In this document: positions 6,557 through 6,699 of the stretch, one piece after another | Numbering within the stretch: position 1 is the first letter of the stretch | Layout of the letters: each line of letters opens with the position of its first letter | NCBI GenBank assembly: GCA_964471755.1 | Contig: CAYYJM010000315.1 | Coordinates: forward strand, 1 to 6,699 | Length of the DNA stretch: 6,699 nt | Origin: CAYYJM01 sp964471755 | GTDB lineage: Bacteria > Planctomycetota > Planctomycetia > Gemmatales > Gemmataceae | Direction of reading: 5' to 3' | Made by a program: the position numbers and the translations under genes | The notes under the pieces: model-generated | What the model was told of the DNA's origin: nothing | Database searches by the model: none | The model's input: the letters and a program-made list of their open reading frames with translations, nothing else

Positions 6557-6699
6557 TCACGGCGCGAATTTGCTCACCGCCTTCTCATCCCATTCGATGC
6601 CTTGGCCGGGTTTATCGGGAACCATCAGGTAACCGTCCTTGAGCTGGTAGGGATCCACCAACACCGGGTAGGCCCAATCCTGCCATTCGAGCCAATGGG
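6557..6699 (-). CDS. Enolase-superfamily (mandelate racemase/muconate lactonizing enzyme-like) protein, C-terminal end
   Basis: The last 46 residues are readable before the right edge. They begin HWLEWQDWAYPVLVDPY and continue LKDGYLMVPDKPGQGIEWDE, ending at TGA 6557-6559. The order (WLEW..., P(I/V)L..P..(L/I).DG...VPD(K/R)PG.G(I/L)E.DE..V..(Y/F)) is the characteristic C-terminus of mandelate racemase/muconate lactonizing enzyme proteins, often sugar-acid dehydratases or racemases. The catalytic barrel with its Lys and acidic ligands lies outside the window, so the reaction cannot be stated. It is the first visible gene of the minus-strand unit that continues with the arginase-like and cupin genes. 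The frame is too short for a standard gene finder to call without the neighbouring sequence. Confidence 0.8.
   Translation of the reverse strand, partial: HWLEWQDWAYPVLVDPYQLKDGYLMVPDKPGQGIEWDEKAVSKFAP

Overview
This looks like a high-GC chromosomal segment from a planctomycete, probably of the Gemmata/Gemmataceae type. The main clue is the surface-protein gene at the left edge. It carries the short motif LExLEDRxxPS, which in my experience marks the N-terminus of many planctomycete (especially Gemmataceae) exported proteins, followed by a cadherin-like domain and He_PIG-type Ig domains. No RNA genes, insertion sequences, CRISPR arrays or attachment sites were recognised.

Left to right: (1) positions 1-1268, minus strand: the N-terminal part of a large repetitive surface protein that runs off the left edge. 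Just upstream of its LEDR motif sits a run of 8.75 CTGA tetranucleotides. The best upstream start (1268) is out of frame with the body of the gene by exactly one repeat unit. (2) 1407-3551, minus: a complete UPF1-like superfamily 1 helicase with a DbpA-like RNA-binding fold at its N-terminus. (3) 3552-3659: a short divergent intergenic region with plausible back-to-back promoters. (4) 3660-4988, plus: a 12-helix MFS transporter of the oxalate/formate antiporter (OFA) type. (5) 4936-5064, minus: a short leftover of an aldo/keto reductase C-terminus, overlapping the transporter's 3' end on the opposite strand. (6) 5141-6699, minus: an apparent three-gene unit whose transcription order is an enolase-superfamily (mandelate racemase/muconate lactonizing enzyme-like) protein cut by the right edge, then an arginase-family protein with a Cys in place of the first metal-ligand His, then a small single-domain cupin.

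The enolase, arginase-like and cupin genes share a strand with gaps of 59 and 109 bases and probably belong to one small-molecule catabolic unit whose substrate cannot be read from this window. The helicase and transporter are divergent and need not be related in function. The most unusual feature is the tetranucleotide tract at the start of the surface-protein gene. It has the layout of a phase-variation switch, although an old frameshift or a repeat-count error in the assembly would look the same. Second is the evidence of past recombination where the transporter's tail lies over a broken reductase gene.
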